Shown: positions 11,506 to 22,547 of the stretch, piece after piece | Numbering within the stretch: the stretch's first letter is position 1 | Layout: every line of letters starts with the position of its first letter | Source of the DNA: Rhinolophus ferrumequinum | Lineage: Eukaryota; Chordata; Mammalia; Chiroptera; Rhinolophidae | Assembly (NCBI RefSeq): GCF_004115265.2 | Contig: NC_046301.1 | Span: 40,326,714 to 40,390,713, forward strand | DNA length: 64,000 bases | Direction: 5' to 3' | Notes under the pieces: generated by a model | The model's database searches: none | The model's input: only the letters and a program-made list of their open reading frames with translations | Told to the model about the DNA's origin: nothing | Translations under genes and position numbers: made by a program

Positions 11506-12167
11506 AGTCTACCAGGCTAAGGCTAGGAGGGATATTTGAAAAGATTTTTAAAAGACAACCCATATCTTTAAATGAACACATATTTCCATAGAGGAGAGAA
11601 GTCAGAAATCCAAAGAATGATGAGAACCCATGCAGACAACTAGCACATGAAAAATCCCTTCTTTTTATTACGAACATTTGACTTTAATTTAGAATGCAGA
11701 TAATGTAGTTCTAGCAATTATACAGTTAATCAATATTCTAAATCAAGGGACTTTCTTACACTGTATTTGAATAAAGTAAGGCTGCTTCTAAATGTCCTTT
11801 AATTAGAATGATTTTTTAATCTTTCAAGAGAAAAATATTTTTTTAATTTAATGTTTCTTTAAACGAGTAGGCTGTATTTTATGATGTTCATGGATTTGCT
11901 ATTTCTAAATGTTCTTGCTTCACTAATATTCTTCAGCAAGTGTCTCTAAAATAAGTGTATATAAAAAGAGGTAAGTAACACGGAAGCCACTGAGGAAACA
12001 GTTCGAAGAAAATTAGATTTGAGACATTGAGAAATATTGCTGAAGGCACTGGGGTGTATGAACCCAAGTGGGAACACTTATGAATTGCTTAAATCCAAAA
12101 TGTAGACACAATGCTGGATGTCCATTATTTGTTCCCTTTTTTCCAACTCTCTTTTCTTTTTCAAAAG
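11506..12167 (+). other. Intron end before the second OR exon
   Basis: AT-rich, aligned with 1690-2291 (unit A) and 18740-19205 (unit C). It ends in a strong polypyrimidine tract (12124-12162, mostly T and C) and CAAAAG, a good 3' splice site. A TATATAAAAAG run with AGAGGTAAGT at about 11957-11978 could be an alternative short 5' exon, but no in-frame ATG precedes it. Confidence 0.45.
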
Positions 12168-13110
12168 GTGTCCAGGCTACATAGAACCACAAAATCTAAC
12201 ACGTGTCTCAGAATTCTTCCTCTTGGGGCTCTCAGATGATCCAGAACTGCAGCCTTTGCTCTTTGGGCTCTTCCTGTCCATGTACCTGGTCACCGTGCTG
12301 GGAAACCTGTTCATCGTCCTGGCCGTCAGCTCAGACCCCCACCTGCACACGCCCATGTACTTCTTCCTCTCCCACCTGTCCTTGGCTGACATCGGTTTTA
12401 CCTCCACCACCATCCCCAAGATGATTTGGGACATCCACACTCACAGCAGAGTCACCTCCTATGGGGGCTGCCTGACACAGATGTCGTTTTTTATGCTTTT
12501 TGGATGTTTGGATAGTCTCCTCCTGACCGTGATGGCATATGACAGATTTGTGGCCATCTGTCACCCACTGCAATACTTGGTTATTATGAACCCACAACTC
12601 TGTGGCTCGTTGGTTTTCGTGTCATTTTTCATCAGCCTTTTGGTCTCCCAGATGCACAATTCAGTTGTGTTACAACTTACCTACTTCAAGGACGTGAAAA
12701 TTTCTCATTTCTTCTGTGACCCTTCTCAGCTCCTGAGCCTTGCCTGCTCTGACACCCTCACCAATAACATAGTCATGTACTTTGTTGGTGCCATCTCTGG
12801 TTTTCTCCCCATCTCAGGGATCTTTTTCTCTTACTATAAAATCGTTTCCTCCATTCTGAGAGTCCCATCATCTGGTGGGAAGTATAGAGCCTTCTCCACC
12901 TGTGGCTCTCACCTGGCAGTTGTTTGCTTATTTTATGGAACAGGCCTTGGGGTGTACCTCAGTTCTGCTGCCTCCCACTCTCCCAGGAAGGAAGCAGTGG
13001 CCTCGGTGGTGTACACGGTGTTCACCCCCATGTTGAACCCCTTCATCTACAGTCTGAGGAACAGGGACATCAAGAGGGCCATGCAGAGGCTCCTCAGCAG
13101 AGCAGCCTAA
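12168..13110 (+). CDS. OR7E24-like: Olfactory receptor, OR7E24-like (copy B), main coding exon
   Basis: An odorant receptor of family 7: a seven-helix G-protein-coupled receptor expected in the cilia membrane of olfactory neurons; the ligand is unknown. Visible hallmarks are an N-glycosylation site in PQNLT, GN in TM1, [13 protein letters not shown] in TM2, [13 protein letters not shown] after TM3, [17 protein letters not shown]-type [10 protein letters not shown] in TM6 and [14 protein letters not shown] in TM7, then a short tail and TAA. The codon at the family's usual start is ATA (12181-12183). Two starts are possible: the ATG at 12118, read through the polypyrimidine tract (330 residues, like my memory of human OR7E24), or splicing from 6871-6899 into the acceptor at 12167/12168 (323 residues). 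I prefer splicing because three units keep the same phase. The receptor body is open and complete. Confidence 0.8.
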
Positions 13111-13510
13111 TCTCGGTACCTGTGCCATCTATCTGAAGTGTAGGTTGGAAAAATGCACCAAAACTAAACATCAAGACCTGCAAATCCTACCTCTCTCATC
13201 ACATCAATTTTGTCGCTCTCATGGCTTTCAGTTCTCTCCTTACTTAGCATCTGAATATTGCTTCTCTTGGTATGACTTTAATAGGATGAGGGGGGAGTCT
13301 GGGATCCTTGGTGTATCATATTCATTGTGTGGTTGGGTCATATTATAGCGATAGAGATTTCTGTGGTTTAACATTGGTGACCCAAGCATCCTGGAATGAC
13401 GAACAACTCTTCTATGTATTTAAAACTTACATCTTTTCGACAGCTCTGTATATTTTTCCGTACAAATTTCTCATCTATCAACTCTGTGTAGGCAGGTTAT
13501 GTGTGAGGAT
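13111..13510. repeat. 3' flank of copy B
   Basis: Aligned with the 3' flanks of the other three ORs (for example CATCCTGGAATGACGAACAA compared with CATCCTGGAGAAACGCACAA in unit A). No gene. Confidence 0.45.
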
Positions 13511-13680
13511 GGTCCTCAACCGTGGCTTTTATTGAAATCATCTGGGAAGCTTAAAAATGCCGACAACTGGGTCTCATCACCAGTTATTCTGATTTATCTG
13601 GACTGGGGTACAGCCTGCGCGTGAGGATTTTGAAAAGCATCCTGGTGGTTCTAGTGAGCAACCAAGGTTGACGACTACTG
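13511..13680 (+). repeat. MER5A, unit B
   Basis: Clear MER5A: GGTCCTCAACCGTGGC, ATCTGGGAAGCTTAAAAATG, CTGGTGGTTCTAGTGAGC, GGTTGACGACTACTG. Same place as in units A, C and D. Confidence 0.8.
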
Positions 13681-15742
13681 ATCTAAGTCAGGTATTTCTT
13701 TCAAAGATGTCTTGGGTCCTAACTGTTCATGGACTATTGATTATGAGAGTGGTCAGCAAAAGTCACTATGCCCTAAGAACTTAACTTTTCCCTTAACATC
13801 CTTTAAGCCCCTGGTGTGGTAGCTTCTTCCTTCACTTAGCTGTTACTGGTTTGTTCTTCTTTGCCTCTCAGTCCTTCCATAACTATTTAACCGGTTCCCT
13901 ATATTAAATGCTCTTCATCAAAATGACTGATTGGTTTCTCTTTTCTTGACTGAACTCTGACTAATATTGTAACATGGGGTATAAAAGTGCTTTGTGAGGT
14001 GTCTTCAACTGTAAGATTGCAAAATATGCTCAGATCAGAAAGGTGGTTGTAAATGATATGCCTTTGTCATGGGTCTACAACCGGAAAATCAGTGGTGATA
14101 TCATGTTTATAGTTGCTGTGTTCTCTGATGATGCCTGAGGATCCTGAAGTCATCAAGTCCTCACAATAAGTGTGTCTCTTCTTACGTTACTTTAGGATTG
14201 CAAAGGACCATGTTGTCAGCAAAGGGAGCTCTTCCCTTTCACTAGTAACAGTTTGGTTAGGACTTCACTGTATCACCATGCTTCCCTGTCTTCTATCATG
14301 ATAACTCAGTCTTGGCACTTGTTTTGGGTTCTACAAAATGGTATTTAAAATTTTCTTCTTAAATTTATTTTTAAACATTTATTAGTTTTAAGTGCACAAA
14401 ACAATGTAATAGTTAGACATTTCATATCACTTAATAACGATGCAATCTCCACATTCCTCAGCAGAGAGATCTGAGTCAGGAAGTCTGCATGGATAGGATT
14501 TGGAAGGTTACAACACACCACTATCCACATACGTCCCACTTTATCCACTAGGAAAAAAACAGATAAACCAAAAACACATTTTGTTATAGCTTTCAAGAGC
14601 TGAGAACACAAAGAAATCTAAAGAAAATATATTCTGGAGTAAGCTGATTTCTCTCTAGGTAGCAGAAATCAGAAACACTGGGGACGTTTGTTAAAGTTGG
14701 CTCTGGTATGGCTGCAAATTGGCCTGGCATTGATGGAGGAGCTCTCCTAGTGTAATAGAAACCAAGGGGTCCACCTGAGACTGTATGACCAGAAGTAGTA
14801 GAGTGGGGTCTGCAGAAGTTCTCCAGAGAAGAACTTCCACCTATTTGCCAGGTTGTCTCCAAGGAATTTTTGTTGCGTTTTTGTTATGCAATGAATTCAG
14901 GACTATGCTGGAAAGCAGATGAACGTGATCTGAGTCTTCGAGAGCCCGAACATAAAGCCCTTGCAGAGGATGAGGTCTGTGTCGTAGGCAGATCTGAGAT
15001 GCTCCCAATGATCCCCAACTCCTGGTTTTCATGCCCTTGTGTATTTCCCTCCATTGAGTATGGGTTGGACATAGAGACTTGCTTCCAACAATGAAAATGT
15101 GGAAGAAATGATGGGAAGTCACTTCTGGGAATAGAGTGAAAAAAAAAAAAATCTGGCTTTTTTGCGTGCTGCCCCTTTCTGGCTCTCTAAGTTGATGCAG
15201 CAACTGCCATGTTGTGAACTGTCCCATCAAGAGGCCCAGGTTTCAAGGAACTGAGGGAATTCTTTGGCCAATAGTCTGCAAACACGTGAACCCTACCAAC
15301 AGCCTCGAGAGTGAACTTGGAAGTGGGCCTCTGCCTGTGGAGCCTTGAGATGACTGTCATCCTGGCCGACGCCTTGATTACAACCTTCTGAGAGGCCCGT
15401 GGAAGTAGTTAAGTATCAGTTACCAAATAAATAGGTAAAAATCAATAGTATTTTAGTATACCAAATAATTCAATCAGAGAAAAAATTTAGAACTGAAGGC
15501 TCATTCAAATGAGGAAAAAACAAAAGAAACCCTGTAAATCTCCAAAATATAAAATGCCAACTCAAACGAGGTCTAAGGAAATGAAACTAAGAAGTCATCC
15601 TTAGAGACAAATATTAACAGATAAAATGAGACGAGTATCACATTCTTGGTACAGAAGACCAAATTCTGCATAGATTTCATGATTAATACAATGGAAGTAC
15701 AGGTCTCAAAATCACACATTGAGTAGTTAAATTTTTAAAAAT

Positions 15743-15745
<3 letters not shown>
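13681..15745. repeat. Shared inter-OR block, unit B
   Basis: No gene seen. From about 14461 (GCAGAGAGATCTGAGTCAGG) to 15700 it is paralogous to 22548-23760 and 31404-32450. Shared words include GTGGGGTCTGCAGA and GATGTCACTTCTG-type sequence. Only fragments of it survive in unit A, where an L1 took its place. Confidence 0.5.

Positions 15746-15791
<46 letters not shown>
15746..15791. repeat. (TA)n microsatellite
   Basis: An uninterrupted TA dinucleotide run of about 23 repeats, flanked by ATTACA and TGTAAT. Confidence 0.95.
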
Positions 15792-15794
<3 letters not shown>

Positions 15795-15796
15795 AT

Positions 15797-16214
15797 TTTA
15801 TATTAAGATCCTGCAACTTGGAAGTAAGAAGCAAAGAGGACAGATGAACTTCTTCCTCAAGAGAGGAAGAACCAAGACTCTCCAAGGACACTCACTTTTC
15901 TCCTCTTTCTCTTCCATTAATATTAGCAAGTCCCCAGAGACTAGGACAACATGGACCTATTGGCTAATTGGCTAATTATGAGATTTGTGCACTGAGCCCC
16001 AAGGTCATACCATTGTAAGTAATTGGCTGGTGCCTCCAGCCCTTTAGTTTGCTAGTCCTGCTATCGAGGCTCCTTATCTGTACCTCCTCCCTTCGTGGGC
16101 ATCTGCATCAGAAGGTCCCAGCCTGAGTCTGTCTTCCTGCCAGTCCCAAGGAGGGATCCTGAGTTTTCATTACACATAGGCAGGAGAGGGCCAGCAGAGC
16201 CGTGCTCCTGGGCC
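15797..16214 (+). promoter_or_regulatory. Putative OR promoter/5' exon module, copy 2
   Basis: Paralogous to 6300-6870 and 24130-24531. TAATTA lies at 15973-15978, 242 bases before the conserved ATG at 16215. The module has CCTCCAGCCCTTTAG and CATCTGCATCAGAAGGTCC in common with copy 3. Promoter function for the OR at 19206 is inference. Confidence 0.35.
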
Positions 16215-16243
16215 ATGCTCCAGCAGAGATGCAGCCCAGCCCA
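16215..16243 (+). CDS. OR7E24-like: Predicted first coding exon of the OR at 19206
   Basis: The ATG at 16215 lies in a good Kozak context (GCC before it). It is followed by 29 bases ending CCA before GTAAGT (GT at 16244-16245). Joined to 19206 the frame reads [19 protein letters not shown] and continues without a stop to 20175. The intron would be 2962 bases and contains the palindrome at 18793-18986. The length and phase equal those of the other two exon copies, although their codons differ. The prediction rests on sequence only. Confidence 0.5.
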
Positions 16244-16569
16244 GTAAGTGCTGTGGGTGATGGTGGTTGGAGGAGGGACTGCTGAGAGCATTATTTCCTC
16301 CTCAACTAGACAAACATGACAGTTGGGGTGGCTGGATGAAAGGGCACCAATATACAAACTTTCAGATCAGAGCCCGAGCAGTTCGTTCTGGTTCTGGTGG
16401 GATTGTGAGAACTCTCATTTAGAGTTCTGGTTTCATCCTCATTGGTTCTGGCTCTGACTGGCATCTCCCCCACCATAGCAGAAAACGGGTCTCTCTAAAA
16501 TTCCCCCTAAGCATGCCACAATGCCCACAAAGGTGACGACAAAGAAGACATTAATCATAACATCGTGTA

Positions 16570-16790
16570 CTTTTATCTAGGGCTTTCTAAGTGCTAGGCT
16601 CGGGGGTATGTGTTTTATGTAGTTTGTTTGATGTCATCTACAGAATCTCTCCCAAATTATAAGTGCACATGTTATTATTTATTTTACACACGAAAAGGAG
16701 CATAGCATTTTCTGTAACTCATACCGGGTCATGCGTTAGAAAGAGTTGAAGCCAGGTTTGAATCTGGGCAGTCTGACTGCAGACAAAGGG
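16570..16790 (+). repeat. MIR SINE, unit B
   Basis: MIR pattern: CTTTCTAAGTGCTAGGCTC, TTATTTTACACACGAAAAGG, GAAGCCAGGTTTGAATCTGG. Paralogues at 7255-7440 and 24900-25075. Confidence 0.65.
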
Positions 16791-17234
16791 CATCTGGCCA
16801 GTCTTCTCCCCTATAATGAAATGGTCATTTCACCTCCCAATCAATCCTGATGGGGACCCCCTGCTCACTACGCCCTTCCCAATGGAATTGTCTGGTAGAC
16901 CACAGTGGGGAGTAGTAGGTAGCATTTGCTGCATCAACTGTAGGAAGGATGGCTGAGATCACAGGCAAAGGTCATAGGAAGAACTGACACATGATAATTT
17001 AGGGCAGATCTCTCTTGCTCTCGCTCCGGGATTTCACTTCAAAAATCTACTCTTCCTCCATTCTTATAATCAGCCTATTCAATCTCAAAAGGAGACAAAG
17101 TCAGTCTTGGGGTCCATTCCTACCCAGGCTACTGAAAACACTTTAAAAATTTACCTTGGATGTACCTATGGTTAAGACCTCTGTACCTCTGCTTAAAAAT
17201 TTCAGGAAGTCTGGGAACAGGGAAGTGTAGTGCA

Positions 17235-17425
17235 TGAAACTCAGAGACTGACCATTGAATTTTGAATCCTGTCTGCTCCACTTATTATTAGTGTGTTATG
17301 GGGCAAGTTCTTAGTATCTCTGGGACCTGGGATTGTCATCTGAGTTGATTCCTAGTTGGTACAGCTTCACTGAATAAGGATTAAAGAAAGAATGGATGCC
17401 CTGTATGCAATAAATATGTGATAGC
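17235..17425 (+). repeat. MIR SINE, unit B
   Basis: TTTTGAATCCTGTCTGCTCC, GGGGCAAGTTCTTAGTATCT and TCATCTGAGTTGATTCC match MIR. Paralogue at 8165-8370. Confidence 0.65.
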
Positions 17426-17689
17426 TGTATAAAATAAAGGCAAAATAAATTTTAGATATTTTATTATATTTTATTAAATGTTTATATTCTAATGTAGGTG
17501 GTAGATATTGATTATAATAATAGATGGAGCATTAATGGAGAATTACCTAAATGTTGGGCAGTATTCTAAGGTAGGGAGATCAATGTTTGAGTCCTGAATT
17601 GTTTACCCTCTATGTGGGGATTGTATGTAAATCTCTGAATCTCTCTGTGCTTATGTTCCTTCTTGGAAATGGAGAGCCCAATGTCCACA

Positions 17690-18360
17690 ATAATAGCAAA
17701 CATATGAAAACAGCCAAAATATCTATTGACAGATGAATAAATAAAGAAAATGTTCTCTATCTATCTATCTATCTATCATCTATCTATCTATCTAATTACA
17801 TACAGACACACACAGCAGAATATTATTCAGCCATAAAAAGAGGGAAATCTTGCCATTTGTGACAATATGGATGAACCTGGAGCATATTATGCTTACTGAA
17901 AAAAGCCAGGCCCAAAAAGACAAAGTATGATCTCACTTATATATGGAATCTAAGAAAAATCTAACTCATGGAACCAGAGAGTAGAGCTATAGTTGTAAGG
18001 AGCTGGGGATTGGGGAAAAAGGGAAATGTTGGTTAGAGTACCAACTTCCAGTTTTAAGATGAGTAAGTTCGGGGGATCTAATGTATAGCACGGTGACTAT
18101 AGTTAATAACACTGTTTTGTATACTTGAAATCTAAAAGAGCAGATCTTAAGTGTTCTTAATGCACACACACACACACACACACACACAGTAACTATGTAA
18201 AGTGATCGATGTCTTAATTAACTTGATGGTGGTAATCATTTCACAATGAATATATGTATTAAATCATCATGTCGTACACTTAAAAAAACTTTCCTGTTTT
18301 ACCATATATATAATTTTTATTTATCGATCATACTTCAATAAAGGTGGAAAAAAAGAAAAA
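17690..18360 (+). mobile_element. L1 3' part with embedded microsatellites
   Basis: L1 ORF2 end (CAAAATATCTATTGACAGATG, CAGAATATTATTCAGCCATA, GCCATTTGTGACAATATGGA) and 3' UTR (ATGTATAGCACGGTGACTAT, TCGTACACTTAAAAAAAC). It carries a (TCTA)n run at about 17757-17793 and (CA)n at 18163-18187. The (TCTA)n sits where L1 normally has the start of the TGGTATAC segment. Confidence 0.75.
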
Positions 18361-18792
18361 CAATGAAGTAGTATTATCAGGCCATTACAGAATAGAGTCT
18401 AAAAAAAGCAAAGAGCAGTCCTGCACACCAGACATTTTAGAAGATTGTATGAGATTGATAAAAATAACCCTGAATGAAATAAAAAATTTCAAGAGTGTTT
18501 CTTAAATTTCATTATTGTTAAATCATTCTCTGCACTAATGCCATCTTTGTAGTCATTGACGCCGCATGATTATGTGCACTTAACTAAACCATACATAACA
18601 AAACCTGGAGTCCATCAAAGCCAAGGAGAGGAATTATATACTAAATGACTTTTTAAGTCAATGACTCTCACATTAGAGCAATCACTTACTTCTGTGAAGG
18701 AGGAAAGACAGAAAACCAAAGAGTGGTAAAACTCATGAAGATAAGTATCACATAACAATATTTTTTGATGATGAGCATTTAAGTTCATTTAG

Positions 18793-18986
18793 ACTCAACT
18801 GAAGAGTATCAGAGGAGGAAGAATATTAGAGATAACAAATGTATGATCACAGGAAAACAGTATAGTTCTTGAAGAAAATATATATAATATTCTATATATT
18901 TTCTTCAAGAACTATACTATGTTTTCCTGTGATCATGGATTTGTTATCTCTAATATTTTTCCTCCTCTGATACTCTTCAGTTGAGT
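18793..18986. repeat. Near-perfect 194-base palindrome (inverted duplication)
   Basis: Two arms of about 95 bases (18793-18889 and 18890-18986) are reverse complements with only a few mismatches and almost no loop; the outer ends are ACTCAACTGAAGAGTATC and its complement. The right arm is the normal unit sequence (it aligns with about 11880-11950 of unit B). The left arm is an inverted copy that has taken the place of about 190 bases present in unit B. It lies about 220 bases before the OR splice acceptor. Confidence 0.9.
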
Positions 18987-19205
18987 TTCACTGAAGTGAC
19001 TGTGTACAGAAAGAGGTAAATAACACAGAAACCAATAAGAAAACAGTTCTCAGAAGATAGGATTTGTCACACTGAGAAATATTGCTAAAGGTACTGGGGT
19101 GTATGACCTCAAAAGTGAATTGCTTGAATCCAAAATATAAACACAATGCTGTGTGCCCATTTATTTATTTCCTTTTTTCCAACCCTCTTTTTTTCCCCCC
19201 AAAAG

Positions 19206-20175
19206 GTGTCCAAGCTACATAGAACCTCAAAACCTAACACGTGTCTCAGAATTCTTCCTCCTGGGGTTCTCAGATGATCCAGAACTGCAGCCTTTGTTCT
19301 TTGGGCTCTTCCTGTCCATGTACCTGGTTGCCGTATTGGGGAACCTGCTCATCGTCCTGGCCGTCAGCTCAGACTCCCACCTGCACACGCCCATGTACTT
19401 CTTCCTCTCCCACCTGTCCTTGGCTGACATTTGTTTTATCTCTACCACTGTCCCGAAGATGATAGTGGACATCCAAACTCACAGCAGAGTCATCTCCCAT
19501 GGGGACTGCCTGACTCAGATGTCTTTTTTGATCCTTTTTGGATGTATGGATGGTATGCTTCTGACTGCAATGGCCTATGACCGGTTTGTAGCCATCTGTC
19601 ACCCTCTGCACTACCCAGTCATCATGAACCCTCGTCTCTGCTGCTTCTTAGTTTTGGTGTCATTTTTCATCAGCCTTTTGGATTCCCAGATGCACAATTT
19701 GATTGTGTTACAACTTACCTGCTTCAAGGATGTAAAAATTTTTAATTTCTTCTGTGACCCTTCTCAGCTCCTTCGTCTTGCCTGCTCTGACACCCTCACC
19801 AATAACATAGTCATGTATTTTGTTGGTGCCATCTCTGGTTTTCTCCCCATCTCAGGGATCTTTTTCTCTTACTATAAAATCGTTTCCTCCATTCTGAGAG
19901 TCCCATCATCTGGTGGGAAGTATAGAGCCTTCTCCACCTGTGGCTCTCACCTGTCAGTTGTTTGCTTATTTTACGGAACAGGTATTGGAGTGTACCTTGG
20001 GTCAACACTGCTGCCTTCCCCCAGGAAGGATGTGGTGGCCTCGATCATGTATGCCATAGTCAGCCCCATGTTGAACCCCTTCATTTACAGCCTGAGGAAC
20101 AGGGACATCAAGAGGGCCCTATGGAGAGAGAAATGGAGGTGCTGTTATGTTTGTGTATACAAAGGGATGCGGTGA
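19206..20175 (+). CDS. OR7E24-like: Olfactory receptor, OR7E24-like (copy C), main coding exon with altered tail
   Basis: A family 7 odorant receptor, open across all seven helices: PQNLT glycosylation site, GN in TM1, [44 protein letters not shown] in the second extracellular loop, [12 protein letters not shown] in TM6, [19 protein letters not shown] in TM7. The codon at the usual start is ATA (19219-19221). No ATG lies in frame between the upstream stop (19138) and TM1; the open frame itself only reaches GTG at 19153. Splicing from 16215-16243 gives a 332-residue protein starting with ATG. The C-terminus is unusual: a retroposed insert (20127-21025) cuts in after ALW, replacing the last few residues (LHSRTV) by about 15 foreign ones ending YKGMR. 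The helices are intact, so the receptor may still fold. Confidence 0.75.
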
Positions 20176-21025
20176 GGGGAGCAGCAATTTATAAAAATAT
20201 TTGGGAAAAGAGAGTTTTAGGCAGAGGGAAAAGCAACCGCAAGGGATCCGAATCCAGAATCTGATGGGCAAGTTTGAGAAACAAGAAGCCTGAGAAACTG
20301 GAGTATAGTAAACAAGAGGAAGAGAGGTATGAGTTGCAGTAGGAAAAGTAGTCAGGAACTAGATCATATAAATGTAGTCTTGCAAGGCAGGTTATGGAAG
20401 AGGAATTGACATTGACAAAATCTGGTACTTCATTGAATGGGGGATGTCAAGGATATTAAGAACTCAAGCTCTGGGGAGGCCGGATGGCTCAGTTGATTAG
20501 AGTGTGAGCTCTGAACAACAGGGTTGCTGGTTCGATTCCCACAAGGGCCAGTGAGCTGCGCCTTCCACAACTAGACTGGAGACAACAAGCTGCCACAGAG
20601 ATTCTGGAGGGGTGGCCAGATGACTCAGTTGGTTAGAGTGTGAGCTCTGAACAACAAGGTTGCCGGTTCAATTCCCATGGTGGGCTGCGTCCCCTGCAAC
20701 TAAAGATTGAAAATGGCAGCTGAACTTGGAGCTGAGCTGCGCCCTCCATAACTAGATTGAATGACAATGACTTGGAGCTGATGGGCCCTGGAGAAACACA
20801 CTGTTTCCCACTGTTCCCCAATAAAATTAATTTAAAAAGAAAAGAACTCAAACTCCAATCTCTGTTGCAGGAAATGGAAGGTATGGCATGGCCACGCCAC
20901 TCACCAATACTGCAATTCAGTGTTACAGTTGCTATAATAAAAGAATGTACATCACAGCACAAAAAGAGGAAACATTCAATACACTTAGGGTAGAAGGTTA
21001 GAAAAAAAAAAAAGAAAAAAAGAAT
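20127..21025 (+). mobile_element. Retroposed insert in the OR tail
   Basis: An 899-base insertion flanked by perfect 11-base duplications GCCCTATGGAG (20116-20126 and 21026-21036). It ends in an A-rich tail (about 21001-21022) with AATAAA about 60 bases before it. This is the signature of L1-driven reverse transcription. The first 340 bases match no family I can name; the middle is a dimeric SINE with its own duplication. It could be a retrocopy of an unknown transcript. Confidence 0.75.
20478..20842 (+). mobile_element. Bat VES/RHIN-type SINE, two tRNA-like heads
   Basis: GGCCGGATGGCTCAGTTGA, GGGTTGCTGGTTCGATTCCC (tRNA B-box-like), then a second head GGCCAGATGACTCAGTTGG and the tail ACACTGTTTCCCACTGTTCC. 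Flanked by AAGAACTCAA duplications (20458-20467 and about 20843-20852). It is nested in the larger retroposed insert. Confidence 0.85.
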
Positions 21026-21058
21026 GCCCTATGGAGGCTCCACAGCAGAACGGTCTAA
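21026..21058 (+). other. Displaced end of the copy C receptor gene
   Basis: These 33 bases are the original last codons of the OR (encoding ALWRLHSRTV and TAA at 21056-21058), now separated from the body by the 899-base insert. The following 3' flank aligns with that of copy B. Confidence 0.85.
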
Positions 21059-21435
21059 TCTTAACATCTGTGCAATTCTTTTTGGAGTATATTTGGAAAA
21101 ACCAGCAAAACCAGACATGTAGACTGAATACTGTTTTCTTGACCACATTCGTTTTCAGTCTCATGGTTTTCATTCTCCGTGCTTCACATATGAATTTTTT
21201 CCTTGTTTTGGTTTGTCTTTAGTTGAATTGAGGGTGTATCCTGGAATCCTTTGTACATCATAATGAATGCATGAGAGGTTCTCCTCAATGACTCTGGTAT
21301 CCAGGTGAAATGTACAACTCTCTTGTTACATACTTAAACTTTACATCTTTTTCCACGGTTTCTGCCTATTTTCCATACAAATTTTGTATCGGTCAAATCT
21401 ATTTATTCAGGTAATTGCTGAGGATGTAGTTCACT

Positions 21436-21494
21436 GATTTTCAATTGTGGATTTTATTGGAATCCCCTGGGGAGTGTTATAAATACTGCTGATT
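21436..21494 (+). repeat. MER5A, unit C, partial
   Basis: Left part of MER5A (GGAATCCCCTGGGGAGTG); the rest is cut off by the LTR at 21500. Confidence 0.65.
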
Positions 21495-21499
21495 GGGTC

Positions 21500-21934
21500 T
21501 GTTGGAGGACGTTATCAAAAAGATGTGACCGACAGTTGGCCTAAGAGCTGGACCTGGGGAATCAGAGGGTCCTCACCCGCCTCCCCTGTTCTTGGAATGT
21601 GCATCTACTAGCCTACCCTGAACTAGAAGCTGGCTCAAGGATATAGCCTTGAGCTAGTAATATGTTTTTGAGACCATCTGGATGTTATACATGACTGAAC
21701 CCAGGTAAGACCTCTAATGTATACAAACTTTTAAGATTCTGGTGGGCAGGTGTGTAGATCTACTTGTCTTGCAGCCACCCAAGACAAGCCTTGGATGTAA
21801 ATTCTCTAGCTTACAAAACCTGCCACCTGCCAATTGGGAGTGATCTGCTTCTTTCTTTAGTCTCTCCTTGCCCACTGTGCGTGGGGGTCAGTTTCAAAGT
21901 TCACCCTGGAAGCTCCCGAGATTGTGAACACACA
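21500..21934 (+). mobile_element. Solo LTR fossil with 5-base target duplication
   Basis: Starts TGTTGGAGGACG and ends GAACACACA, with GGGTC on both sides (21495-21499 and 21935-21939). The left flank is MER5A sequence. About 435 bases with no internal retroviral region, so it is a solo LTR. Family not identified. Confidence 0.55.
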
Positions 21935-21939
21935 GGGTC

Positions 21940-22500
21940 TCCCTTGTCAAATTTTAGTTGACTATATGCAGGGGTTTGTTTCTGGGCTCTAGATTCTGTA
22001 CCATTGGTCTCTGTCTCTATTTTTAAACCAGTCCTATATCCTATTGTAGCTGATGGTTGTAGTCCATCAGAACTCAAGCTCTTGGCCTTGAGTTCTTCCT
22101 TGTTTTTCAGCTGTGTCTTTATGTCTAAGCTTTGCCATTCTCTGGGTGGGGTGAAACTGAAACTGGGGGTGGTGCCTCAATCGGCTGGGGAAGCTGGTTG
22201 CTCACACTGCTCTCCCTTTTCCCATCAGGGTAACAACCCTTTCCACCCGGGGAGTACCATCCAGGTGCTGAGAAGCGCTGGCCTGCGGGATGGGAGGATG
22301 CAGGCAAAATGAAGCTGTTCTTCTTTTCTTTTTGTGTGGTTCTTCTCAGGTGTTATGTTCCAAGGTGCTGCTGAATTTTCTTAAGTGACCCCTGAGCTCT
22401 CCCAGAGCTGTTTTTGTTCATGGATAGCCATCTAGTCGTTGATCTTTATGGAGGAACAGAGGCTGGTGTCTCCTAATTCACCATCTTGGTTTTGTCACAT
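21940..22500 (-). mobile_element. Probable L1 5' region, antisense
   Basis: The first part (TTGACTATATGCAGGGGTTT, GATTCTGTACCATTGGTCTC) is L1-like antisense sequence. The remainder is GC-richer and ends CACCATCTTGGTTTTGTCAC, which resembles a reversed L1 5' UTR start. Assignment is tentative. Confidence 0.4.
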
Positions 22501-22547
22501 TTTTTTCACATCAGTTCGTGACAAACCAATTTCTAAATTCCTCACCC

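Noticed and set aside
11957-12167. TATA-like run with AGAGGTAAGT about 195 bases before the OR exon as a short 5' exon
   Set aside because: A donor-like word is present in units A-C, but no in-frame ATG precedes it and copy D lacks it. It could be an alternative non-coding exon, so it is not listed as a feature.
20478-20560. tRNA-like sequence with A- and B-box-like words
   Set aside because: It is the head of a tRNA-derived SINE, with a SINE tail and target duplications, so it is not a tRNA gene.
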